This document shows positions 25,565 to 33,128 of a stretch of 40,610 nucleotides of DNA, in pieces. The notes under the pieces were generated by a model, which did no database searches, was not told the origin of the DNA, and saw nothing but the letters and a program-made list of their open reading frames with translations. The stretch covers positions 1 to 40,610 of the forward strand of contig NZ_KQ958162.1 of the NCBI RefSeq assembly GCF_001546855.1, in the 5' to 3' direction. A program made the translations under genes and the position numbers. Within the stretch, counting starts at the first letter, position 1. The number at the start of each line of letters is the position of its first letter. Origin of the DNA: Megasphaera sp. MJR8396C (lineage in GTDB: Bacteria > Bacillota > Negativicutes > Veillonellales > Megasphaeraceae).

Positions 25565-27220
25565 ATGATGAACAACAAACTGTATAAGAAATTGGTCATC
25601 GCCATGATGATTACAACCATAAGCACAGTCGCCGTTGCGTCCGCAGACGATTCGACGGCATCGGTCCGTCCTGTCGATCTGTCGCAAGCCGATGCCGTTC
25701 AGGCCCGAGCCAAAGCGGAAGATAAGGAAATCAAAGCCCAGCAGGCCCAGCAGAAAAAGGCGGCCAAAGCCGAAGCCAAGGCTCGTGCGAAAGCGGCTGC
25801 GCAGTCCACGGATATTACGCCGGAAATGCGTGAAACGCTGGCTCAGCAGATTGCCGATGATTCGGCGAAATTGGCCGATAAAGAAGCGGCTAAGCGGGCG
25901 AAGAAAAATGAAACCGATCCGGTCATCGTCGTCGGCCGCGTGCCGACCAATGGCGTCGTCGATTTGACCTTGCCGCGCACCGTTCAGATGGCCCTCGATT
26001 ACAACCGCGACATCAAGAATTCCAAGTATTCCCTGAGGAAGGCTGAATATGCTATTGACGAAGCCCGAGCCGGCAGAGCCCCCGTCGTCGATTATACCTT
26101 CAGCGCTCAGCGGGCCAGATCTGCTGCCGCTTCATCGAACAGCACCAACGCTATTTCCAACGCCTTTGGAAACACCCTGGCCGTGTCCATTCCGCTCTAT
26201 ACGGGCGGTAAGGTCGAAGGGAATATCGACGTTGCCAAATTGAGTAAAGTCAATGCCCAGGAAGAAATCCTGCGGGTCGAACAGGCGACGAAATATTCGG
26301 CCGTTGAAGGCTACTATGCCCTCCTTGCCTATCAGGAATTACAAGGCGTCTATCAGGAAGCCGTCACCAACCTCCAGGGCCATTTAGATAATGTACAGGC
26401 GCAGTACAACGTCGGGACGAAGGCCCGCGTCGATGTCCTGTCGTCTGCCGTTTCCCTGGCCAATGCCAAGACGACGGCCGTTACGGCAGAAAATAATGTG
26501 GCCATTTCCGAATCGAATTTAAATAATATCCTCGGACTGCCCTTACAGACGCAGCTCAACCTGGCCGATCACCAACTGCCTTTCAATACCTACAATATTT
26601 CCCTTCAGGAAGCGACGGACTACGCCATGAGATATCGTCCGGAAGTCCTCCAGGCGGCCCTTGCCGTTCAGGAAGCGGAACGAAACATCTCCATCGCCGA
26701 TGCTGGCAATAAGCCGACCGTTTCCGTTAGCGGCGGCAACGGCTGGTCGGACGATAACTTCCCCGGATTCGATTCCGATCGCCGCAGCTGGAATATCGGA
26801 GCCGGCGTAACCTATACCTTCTATGACGGCGGCGCGACAAAGGCTAAAGTCAACCAGGCAAAACAAGACCTCCTCGTCGCCCGAGAAACAGAACAGGCTA
26901 CGCGCGAATCGGTACAGCTGGCTGTAAAGCAGGCTTACCTCAATATCCGCAGTGCAGCTCAGAAGGTCGCCGAAACACAGACCATTGTCGACCAGGCTCG
27001 TGAAAACTATCGTATTCAGAACATTCGCTATCAGGCAGGGGTCGGCATCAACCTGGACGTCCTCGATGCCCAGCTCAGCTTGAACGAAGCTCAGGTCAAT
27101 CATATCCAGGCTCTGTACGACTATAACGTCGGCATTGCCAAACTCGAACAGGTCATGGGTGTCGACGTCGAATCGGGCGTCATCCATCCGTCTTTCAACG
27201 GGACGGGCGGTCAATATTAA
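25565..27220 (+). CDS. tolC: TolC-family outer-membrane efflux protein
   Basis: Trimeric outer-membrane channel with a periplasmic helical tunnel for export. The 551-residue product has a signal peptide (about 1-27, ending VASA), then an unusual segment of about 110 residues very rich in Ala, Lys and Glu/Gln (charged helix, about 40-115). Two repeated TolC-type halves follow (about 130-330 and 345-540), with VDLTLPRTVQMALDYNRDIK-like and LQEATDYAMRYRPEV-like openings. The charged segment is not part of the usual fold and may span or bind the peptidoglycan layer. It follows mlaD by 32 bases in the same operon, so it may serve lipid transport or a generic efflux pump. Confidence 0.92.
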   Translation: MMNNKLYKKLVIAMMITTISTVAVASADDSTASVRPVDLSQADAVQARAKAEDKEIKAQQAQQKKAAKAEAKARAKAAAQSTDITPEMRETLAQQIADDSAKLADKEAAKRAKKNETDPVIVVGRVPTNGVVDLTLPRTVQMALDYNRDIKNSKYSLRKAEYAIDEARAGRAPVVDYTFSAQRARSAAASSNSTNAISNAFGNTLAVSIPLYTGGKVEGNIDVAKLSKVNAQEEILRVEQATKYSAVEGYYALLAYQELQGVYQEAVTNLQGHLDNVQAQYNVGTKARVDVLSSAVSLANAKTTAVTAENNVAISESNLNNILGLPLQTQLNLADHQLPFNTYNISLQEATDYAMRYRPEVLQAALAVQEAERNISIADAGNKPTVSVSGGNGWSDDNFPGFDSDRRSWNIGAGVTYTFYDGGATKAKVNQAKQDLLVARETEQATRESVQLAVKQAYLNIRSAAQKVAETQTIVDQARENYRIQNIRYQAGVGINLDVLDAQLSLNEAQVNHIQALYDYNVGIAKLEQVMGVDVESGVIHPSFNGTGGQY

Positions 27221-27247
27221 GGAAAGCCAGACGATGACAGGTTTTTA

Positions 27248-27276
27248 ACAATTTTCGGAGAAACGTTCCGAATTGT
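27248..27276 (+). terminator. Possible terminator-like dyad after tolC
   Basis: ACAATT-TT-CGGA and TCCG-AATTGT form a 10-bp stem with a 2-base bulge. The sequence after it (CATCTATTTCTT) is only moderately T-rich, so its strength is doubtful. Confidence 0.4.
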
Positions 27277-27286
27277 CATCTATTTC

Positions 27287-27315
27287 TTGATTTTCCGCAA
27301 TACCCTAGGTAGAAT
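27287..27315 (+). promoter_or_regulatory. Promoter upstream of tamB
   Basis: TTGATT (27287-27292), 17 bases, TAGAAT (27310-27315). The expected start (about 27322) falls inside the hairpin of the next feature. Confidence 0.6.
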
Positions 27316-27351
27316 AAAGAGAGAATTAGAACGTGTAATTCTCTCTTTTTT
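27316..27351 (+). terminator. Terminator or attenuator in the tamB leader
   Basis: AAAGAGAGAATTA and TAATTCTCTCTTT form a perfect 13-bp stem with a 7-base loop, followed by a T-run. It stops read-through from tolC. Because the promoter above starts inside the left arm, transcripts from it would make only a shortened stem, so the same element could block read-through yet allow local starts. Confidence 0.8.
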
Positions 27352-27369
27352 CGTATGTGGAGCTTGCTT

Positions 27370-30300
27370 ATGAAGAAACAATGGATTGCTGCCTGCGGTT
27401 TTTCCGCTTTTTTTCTGTCTGCCGGCTTAGCCCTGTGGATGGAAAAACCGGCTTTAACCCAAATGGCGAGCAATATGATTACGACAACTGCAAACAGTAA
27501 ACTGAATGGAACCTTGGGGTTCTCTTCTCTCGATATATCCTTGACCGGCCAAGTCGTATTGGCAAAACCGGTCATTAAGGATCCGCAGGGCCGAATCGTT
27601 TTCGAAGGCGAGGACGTCCGCATCTATGTCAATCCCAGTAAGATCGTAACGGCATTAAAAGAGGGAGAAATGCTTCAGGCACTGGATACGGCCGATGTCA
27701 ATAAGCCGGTCCTTCATCTGTGGCAGAATAGTGACGGATCGTGGAACGTCACTTCGATCCTAAAAAAGACCGACAGCACCAGTGACTCCGGTTTTCGCGG
27801 CGTCATCCGAGTTCATGACGGTACGGTACGGGCACAACTTCCCGACAATACCCTCGTCGTCGGCAATGATGTTACGGCCAGCGTCTCTTTTGCCGACTAT
27901 CCTTCCATGGCCATCGATGCCGATATGGCCGTCGACGGGAAGAAAATCACCGCCCATGGTTCCTATGCGTCGAGCCGCCAATATGACTTTGTCATCAACG
28001 CCGAAGCCGTTGACGGACGGTATGCGTCCTTCCTGATTCCGGCCTCGAACGATGTCGTCCTTCAGAAGGGAACGGTCAAAAATGCGAAGGTACGCGTTGC
28101 CGACAGTCATAAGGGCTTTTTCATGTCCGGGCAGGCTGATTTTGCTGACGGTAAATTGGATGTAAATGGTATTGCCGTCGATGAATTAAAAGGCCATGCC
28201 GATCTTACGACCAACGACGTTACCTTGTCAGGCGTAGAAGGTCTGGCCAACGGTCAGTCCTTCCGCATTGACGGCAAGGTCGTAACCAATGGCGACGTGC
28301 CTGTTTTCAACCTCAACGTCGACGTACCCGGTGCCGATGTGACGGCTTTTTCGAGCTACCTTCCGGATGGATTCAGCGGGACGGCGGACTTTAAAGGCGT
28401 CGTTTGGGGTTCGGCACAGGATGTCAGCGCCAAGGGGACCGTCGGCCTTCATAACTTTACCTATAACGGGTACACCGTCGATGAAGCTTCGGCCGATGTG
28501 AACTACAGCGATCAGGCGGTGACCATCGATTCCCTGTCGGCGAAGGCCTTTGGAGCCGATATCCGCGGCAAGGGCCAGTATGATGTGAAAACGGGAGCCT
28601 ATGCCGCCGAAGCTGACGTCAACGGCCTCGATGTGACGGCTGTTCCTAAGATGCCGGTCGCAGCTATGGGCGTCGTGTCGGCTTCGCTCCGCGCTGTCGG
28701 CAACAGCCAAGACAGTTCGATTGCTGCGACGGGGACGGTACAGGCTTCGAATCTCTCTTACAATGGACTTACAGCAGACCAGGCCTCGGCTGATGTAACC
28801 TATGACGGTCATATCGTTACCGTCCATAATGGTCATGCCGAAGCCGGCAGCGGCAGTCTTGATATCAGCGGCTCCTATGATGTAGACCAACAGCGGCCGC
28901 AGTTTTCCTTTACGGCCCACGACCTGCCTCTCGACATGGCCTCACCGCTGTTATCGATTCCCATGAGCGGGACGGCTGATGCTGCCGGTCATATAGATGG
29001 GCAAAATTGGGATTTGGCCTTCAGTGCCAAAGACGGTCAGATCAAGGGCATGGCCTTTGACAGCATCAATGGGTCGGCCCACGGTCAGGGAAAACAGATT
29101 GAAATTCCGGCGCTTTACTGGCGACGCGGCGAAGGCCTTCATACCTTGACCGGCCGGGCTGACCTCGACAGCCGGACTGTCGACGCTTCGCTTACGACGT
29201 CCCATATTCGCGTAGAACAGCTCTTGCCCCTGGTTGGCAAGGACGATTTGCCGCTCACAGGCTGGGCCGATAATACGGTGACTATAAAAGGTACCTTAGA
29301 CAATCCGTCGGCTGTCGGTTCGTTCCGCCTGACCAGCGGCTCCTATGCCGGTTATTTGTATAAGAATATCAGCGCCGACTACCGCCTCGATAAGGGGACG
29401 GTCTATTTGTCAAACGGTGACATTTCGTCCTATACGGCTTCGGTAGCCCTCGAAGGCTCCATTGGCGATACCTTGAACCTCGATGTAACGGGGAAGAATA
29501 TCGACGTTTCTCGTCTGGCCCCACAGAACCAGACGCCGCGCAGCGGTTCCTTTAATCTGACGGCTCATATTGGAGGAACTATGTCCGCTCCGACGGCAAC
29601 CGGTTCCCTGACGGCGGCTAATTTGGTCGTCAACCAGATGGTGCTCAACGATATCCACGGCGAATTCGCCTATTACGATAATATCCTGCGTCTGACCAAC
29701 CTGCACTTCTCGCAGCTCGACGGCAATTACGATGCCAATTTGATCTACAATACGAAAACCTCCTTTATCCGGGGGCAGGCGACGGTTGTCAATGGCGACA
29801 TTGCCGGCCTGATTAAAGTCGCCGATTTTCCGGTGCAGGATATTACGGGGAAACTGAACGGGCAAATCGATGTCAGTGGTACCAGTGACAATCCGACCGT
29901 TTCGATGAAGGGCAATATCAGCCAAGGCACGTTTGGCGGCGAAACCATCGATCCGTCTGACGTCGATATCAGCCTGGAACAAGGCATCGTCAATATCAAT
30001 CAGCTGGCCCTTAAGATTGGCGACGGTACCTTAGCGGCCAAGGGTTCTTATGCCCTTCACGGACCGGTGGCCTTATCGGTAGCTGCGAAACAGTTCCCGT
30101 CCAAGGCCTTGATGACGGTCTTGGGGCAGAAAGATTTTGTCGTCGACGCGCCCATCGACTTTGCTGCCGATTTAAGCGGTACCTCTGATGACCTTCAGGC
30201 CGACGTATCGGCTCAACTTGGAAGCGGCACGGCCAATGGCATTTCCATCAGCGGAGCCTTTGCCCTGTTCAATATTCGCCGCGGCATGATTACCGTCCAG

Positions 30301-31653
30301 CAGGCCAGCGCCAGCCGCGATCCCTATAAAATCAGTGCCAAGGGGACGATTCCGGTCAGCGCCCTTTCCGGCGGTAAGACCGATGAATCGATGGATGTCG
30401 ACGTCCAGCTTGCCAATACAGGTCTTGATATCCTGACCTTCCTGACGCCCTATGTGACGGAAGCCGACGGACAGATCCAAGGGGCCGTTAAGGTCAGCGG
30501 AACGTTGGCGGCGCCTCGAGTTACCGGTGACGTTACCGTTCAAAACGGGACCATTAAGTTCAAGGATACGGCTTACCCCTTGAGCGACATCAACGCAGAT
30601 TTATCCTTCAAAGGACAGAGTGCCGTCCTCAGCGGTAAGGGCACCATGGATAAGAAGGGTAAGAAGGATCCCGGCAGTATCAGCCTCAGCGGCAACGCTT
30701 CGTGGAGCGGACGCAGCCTCGATACGTATTCCTTCTCCGCTGATTTTGCCGACCTCTACGTGGATAATCCTTATTATAACGGTCCTCTTACGGGCTATAT
30801 CAACGTCACTCCCGGTGACGGGCGGCCGAAAATCGGCGGTCTCATGAATATCGACAATGCGACGATCGACGTGCCCCTGTCCCTTAGCGAAAGCTCGTCG
30901 ACGCCTGATTTGGACCTCGACTTTACCGTATCCTTAGGTGATAAGGTCCGCCTGTATAACTCGGCTCTCTATGATCTCATGGTGACCGGCGCCGTTTCCT
31001 TTAAGGGCAGTCTTGAACATCCCAATCCGTCAGGTCGCTTTGAGGCGACGCGCGGTTCCGTCCATTATTTGGATACGAACTTCCGCGTTTCCAAGGCTAT
31101 TGCCGATTTTTCGCGCTACGATTCGCTCCTGCCGTATATCGATGCCGAAGGCATCAGCCGCGTCGGTCAATATACGGTCATGCTGACATTGCGCGGGCAG
31201 GCCGACAACATGGATCTCCTGCTTCGCTCGGATCCGCCGCTTACCAAGCCGCAGATCGTATCGCTCATTACCCTGCGCAACAGTAATGGTCGTCCTCAGA
31301 GTTCCATCGGTGAAGAGGATATGAGTTCTCTCCTCGGTTCGGGCATACGCATGACGCTGAACAGTCTGGGCATTACCCAGAGCCTGGAAAAAGCCTTGTC
31401 CTTAGACATGCTGACCGTCACCAACGGGTCTCTTGACCTCAATGACAGAAACGCCGATGTCAGCAACAACTACTATAATATCGAAATGGGGAAATACCTG
31501 TTCAATGATTTTATGGTTACGGCTGCTTTTGGCCTCAATCACAATGACAACCGTTTCGGGATCATGTATGATTTGGGAAGCCGCTTCAGCCTCAGCGCCT
31601 GGACGTCGAGTGACAATAATTTTGTCGGCGCCCTCTATAAATACAATTTCTAA
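27370..31653 (+). CDS. tamB: TamB-like AsmA-family envelope protein (DUF490)
   Basis: A 1427-residue periplasm-spanning protein with an N-terminal membrane anchor (about 6-26). Most of its length is repetitive beta-strand sequence with recurrent patterns such as GTSDNPTVSMKGNI and ANLSYNG, expected to form a long hydrophobic groove that moves phospholipids to the outer membrane and helps barrel assembly. The last 350 residues match the conserved TamB end, including SDPPLTKPQIVSLITL, and it ends in Phe. The start is the ATG 7 bases after GGAG; an upstream in-frame ATG at 27355 is less well placed. It lies between tolC and the sigma factor gene. Confidence 0.9.
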   Translation: MKKQWIAACGFSAFFLSAGLALWMEKPALTQMASNMITTTANSKLNGTLGFSSLDISLTGQVVLAKPVIKDPQGRIVFEGEDVRIYVNPSKIVTALKEGEMLQALDTADVNKPVLHLWQNSDGSWNVTSILKKTDSTSDSGFRGVIRVHDGTVRAQLPDNTLVVGNDVTASVSFADYPSMAIDADMAVDGKKITAHGSYASSRQYDFVINAEAVDGRYASFLIPASNDVVLQKGTVKNAKVRVADSHKGFFMSGQADFADGKLDVNGIAVDELKGHADLTTNDVTLSGVEGLANGQSFRIDGKVVTNGDVPVFNLNVDVPGADVTAFSSYLPDGFSGTADFKGVVWGSAQDVSAKGTVGLHNFTYNGYTVDEASADVNYSDQAVTIDSLSAKAFGADIRGKGQYDVKTGAYAAEADVNGLDVTAVPKMPVAAMGVVSASLRAVGNSQDSSIAATGTVQASNLSYNGLTADQASADVTYDGHIVTVHNGHAEAGSGSLDISGSYDVDQQRPQFSFTAHDLPLDMASPLLSIPMSGTADAAGHIDGQNWDLAFSAKDGQIKGMAFDSINGSAHGQGKQIEIPALYWRRGEGLHTLTGRADLDSRTVDASLTTSHIRVEQLLPLVGKDDLPLTGWADNTVTIKGTLDNPSAVGSFRLTSGSYAGYLYKNISADYRLDKGTVYLSNGDISSYTASVALEGSIGDTLNLDVTGKNIDVSRLAPQNQTPRSGSFNLTAHIGGTMSAPTATGSLTAANLVVNQMVLNDIHGEFAYYDNILRLTNLHFSQLDGNYDANLIYNTKTSFIRGQATVVNGDIAGLIKVADFPVQDITGKLNGQIDVSGTSDNPTVSMKGNISQGTFGGETIDPSDVDISLEQGIVNINQLALKIGDGTLAAKGSYALHGPVALSVAAKQFPSKALMTVLGQKDFVVDAPIDFAADLSGTSDDLQADVSAQLGSGTANGISISGAFALFNIRRGMITVQQASASRDPYKISAKGTIPVSALSGGKTDESMDVDVQLANTGLDILTFLTPYVTEADGQIQGAVKVSGTLAAPRVTGDVTVQNGTIKFKDTAYPLSDINADLSFKGQSAVLSGKGTMDKKGKKDPGSISLSGNASWSGRSLDTYSFSADFADLYVDNPYYNGPLTGYINVTPGDGRPKIGGLMNIDNATIDVPLSLSESSSTPDLDLDFTVSLGDKVRLYNSALYDLMVTGAVSFKGSLEHPNPSGRFEATRGSVHYLDTNFRVSKAIADFSRYDSLLPYIDAEGISRVGQYTVMLTLRGQADNMDLLLRSDPPLTKPQIVSLITLRNSNGRPQSSIGEEDMSSLLGSGIRMTLNSLGITQSLEKALSLDMLTVTNGSLDLNDRNADVSNNYYNIEMGKYLFNDFMVTAAFGLNHNDNRFGIMYDLGSRFSLSAWTSSDNNFVGALYKYNF

Positions 31654-31704
31654 TCTATCTTTATTAATGCTTTTAACGGAACACGTGAAAGGAGGTGAAA
31701 GGCC

Positions 31705-32340
31705 ATGCTGGAAGATTATTTACAGGAACTGCAGAAGATAGCCTTATTGCAGCCGGAAGAGGAAGCGGCCTTGTGGCAGGCTTATAAAGAAGGCGGCGAT
31801 GCCAATGCCCGCAGCCGTCTTATTGAGCAGTATCAGCCCTTGGTATTTAAAGAAGCCATGCGCTGGCATATCCATCCCGATCTCTTACTCGATGCCCTGC
31901 AGGAAGGGACCTTAGGCCTTATGGATGCCGTCGAACGCTATGACCACCGCCGCGGCGTGGCCTTTCCCTTATTTGCTGTTCACCGCATCCGCGGGGCCAT
32001 CCTCGACTATTTAAAACGGGAAGGTGCCGTCAGTGCCATGTCCCTCGATGCACCGGATGAACAGGGCATGACCCTGCAGGATACGCTGTGCGACGACAGT
32101 CCCGATCCGGCCGAAGCGGCAAGCCGCCAGTTCCTCTTGGAAAAAGTCAGCGGCGTCCTGAACCGTCTGCCGGAAAAAGAACAGGCCGTCGTCGAAGGCG
32201 TTTATTTGAAGGATGTGGAGCAGAAGCATTTAGCCAAGGCCCTCGATGTCAGTCTGCCTTACGTATACCGCCTGCAAAAACGGGGGATTCGCCGGGTGAG
32301 GGGGATGCTAAGCCGCTTCATTCACGACAGTCGGGATTAA
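31705..32340 (+). CDS. Sigma-70 family sigma factor, FliA/WhiG-like
   Basis: A 211-residue alternative sigma factor. Region 2 (about 35-107) contains LQEGTLGLMDAVERYDHRRG and AVHRIRGAILDYLKREG, which closely resemble FliA, sigma-D and WhiG. Region 4 (about 150-205) has LPEKEQAVVEG and a helix-turn-helix ending YVYRLQKRGIRRVR. Region 3 appears shorter than in FliA, and region 1 is absent. A strong GGAGGTG ribosome binding site lies ahead of the ATG. No flagellar or chemotaxis gene is in the window. Its neighbours are tamB (51 bases upstream) and, downstream, a membrane protein gene and bamA preceded by a sigma-28-like promoter. It probably controls envelope genes. Confidence 0.9.
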   Translation: MLEDYLQELQKIALLQPEEEAALWQAYKEGGDANARSRLIEQYQPLVFKEAMRWHIHPDLLLDALQEGTLGLMDAVERYDHRRGVAFPLFAVHRIRGAILDYLKREGAVSAMSLDAPDEQGMTLQDTLCDDSPDPAEAASRQFLLEKVSGVLNRLPEKEQAVVEGVYLKDVEQKHLAKALDVSLPYVYRLQKRGIRRVRGMLSRFIHDSRD

Positions 32341-32376
32341 ATTTTTTGTAAGTTCGTAAATTTGGCCTGTTTTTAG

Positions 32377-32405
32377 GTGAAAAGAATTGGAAAATGCTGT
32401 AAAAT
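32377..32405 (+). promoter_or_regulatory. Possible sigma-70 promoter for the bamA operon
   Basis: GTGAAA (32377-32382), 17 bases, TAAAAT (32400-32405). It is a moderate match and an alternative or addition to the sigma-28-like site downstream. Confidence 0.4.
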
Positions 32406-32442
32406 ATAGATTATGGCATATTTTTGCTTTCTTTTGCCGGTA

Positions 32443-32468
32443 TAAATTCATATGGCCTTAACCGATAT
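32443..32468 (+). promoter_or_regulatory. Sigma-28/sigma-D-like promoter
   Basis: TAAA (32443-32446), 14 bases, ACCGATAT (32461-32468). The FliA/sigma-D consensus is TAAA, about 15 bases, GCCGATAA or GCCGATAT, so the -10 matches 7 of 8 positions. The start would lie near 32475, about 30 bases ahead of the membrane protein's ATG. No other gene-preceding spacer in this window showed an equivalent pair. Confidence 0.5.
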
Positions 32469-32488
32469 TATAAACGTATTCGTTTATA
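32469..32488. promoter_or_regulatory. 20-bp palindrome before the membrane protein-bamA operon
   Basis: TATAAACG-TATT-CGTTTATA, a perfect 8-bp inverted repeat that starts directly after the sigma-28-like -10 and ends just before the GAAAGGAG ribosome binding site. It may be an operator or an mRNA hairpin limiting ribosome access. Confidence 0.55.
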
Positions 32489-32506
32489 CAGAAAGGAGAA
32501 GGCTGT

Positions 32507-33112
32507 ATGAAACGCTCCCAAAACGATACCCTTCACCGCGTTCGGGCTGTTCAGTCCTGGCTGGAAAAGGCGGAAGCATCCTTTGACAAAGAGTCCGAGA
32601 TCAAAGGCGAACTCAATCTGATGCTGGCCGAGGCGGAAATGAAAAATTTGCGCCGACACCGCCCTGCCCATAAGCGCCTCCTGCGCTGGGGTGCCATCGT
32701 CACGGCCCTTTGTCTGGTGACGGGAGGCTGGTATCTTTTTCATCAGCCAAGGCAGACTGACTTATCGAGGCCGGTAGAAGCATCGGTTTATGGAGAACGG
32801 CCAAAGCATGAATCAGGCGATACTGCAGACCATGCAGCACCGCCGGCTGCTGATTCCCAAGAGGCTGCCGGGAATTCCGGCCCTGATCAGGGAACGCAGC
32901 TCTCTGTTCAATCCTTGCCGCAAACGCCGACGGCGGCAGCTTCTGCTGTTGTCGACGAACTGGCTGAACAGCCGTCCGCTCCGGCTGCAGGCGACCAGGA
33001 AACGGCATCGCCCGCAGTGCGGGAAGAAAAGGCAGTCCTGTCGGACAGCCAATTACAAGCTACTGTACAAGAAGCGCGTCATACCTTACGCGGTACGGGT
33101 GTGGCGAAATAA
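32507..33112 (+). CDS. Single-pass membrane protein, unknown function
   Basis: No family recognised. The 201-residue product has an N-terminal charged, probably helical cytoplasmic part (about 1-58), one membrane helix (about 60-82, LLRWGAIVTALCLVTGGWYLF) and an extracytoplasmic part rich in Ala, Pro, Gln and Glu that looks mostly unstructured, with a short helical end. This layout (small cytoplasmic domain, one helix, periplasmic tail) is like that of many anti-sigma factors, and it follows a sigma factor gene, but no anti-sigma domain is recognised. It is 16 bases upstream of bamA and probably shares its promoter. Confidence 0.72.
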   Translation: MKRSQNDTLHRVRAVQSWLEKAEASFDKESEIKGELNLMLAEAEMKNLRRHRPAHKRLLRWGAIVTALCLVTGGWYLFHQPRQTDLSRPVEASVYGERPKHESGDTADHAAPPAADSQEAAGNSGPDQGTQLSVQSLPQTPTAAASAVVDELAEQPSAPAAGDQETASPAVREEKAVLSDSQLQATVQEARHTLRGTGVAK

Positions 33113-33128
33113 CTAATGGAGGATTTCT

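Noticed and set aside
27276-27623. 115-residue minus-strand frame
   Set aside because: Antisense of the tamB leader and N-terminus, crossing a terminator hairpin.
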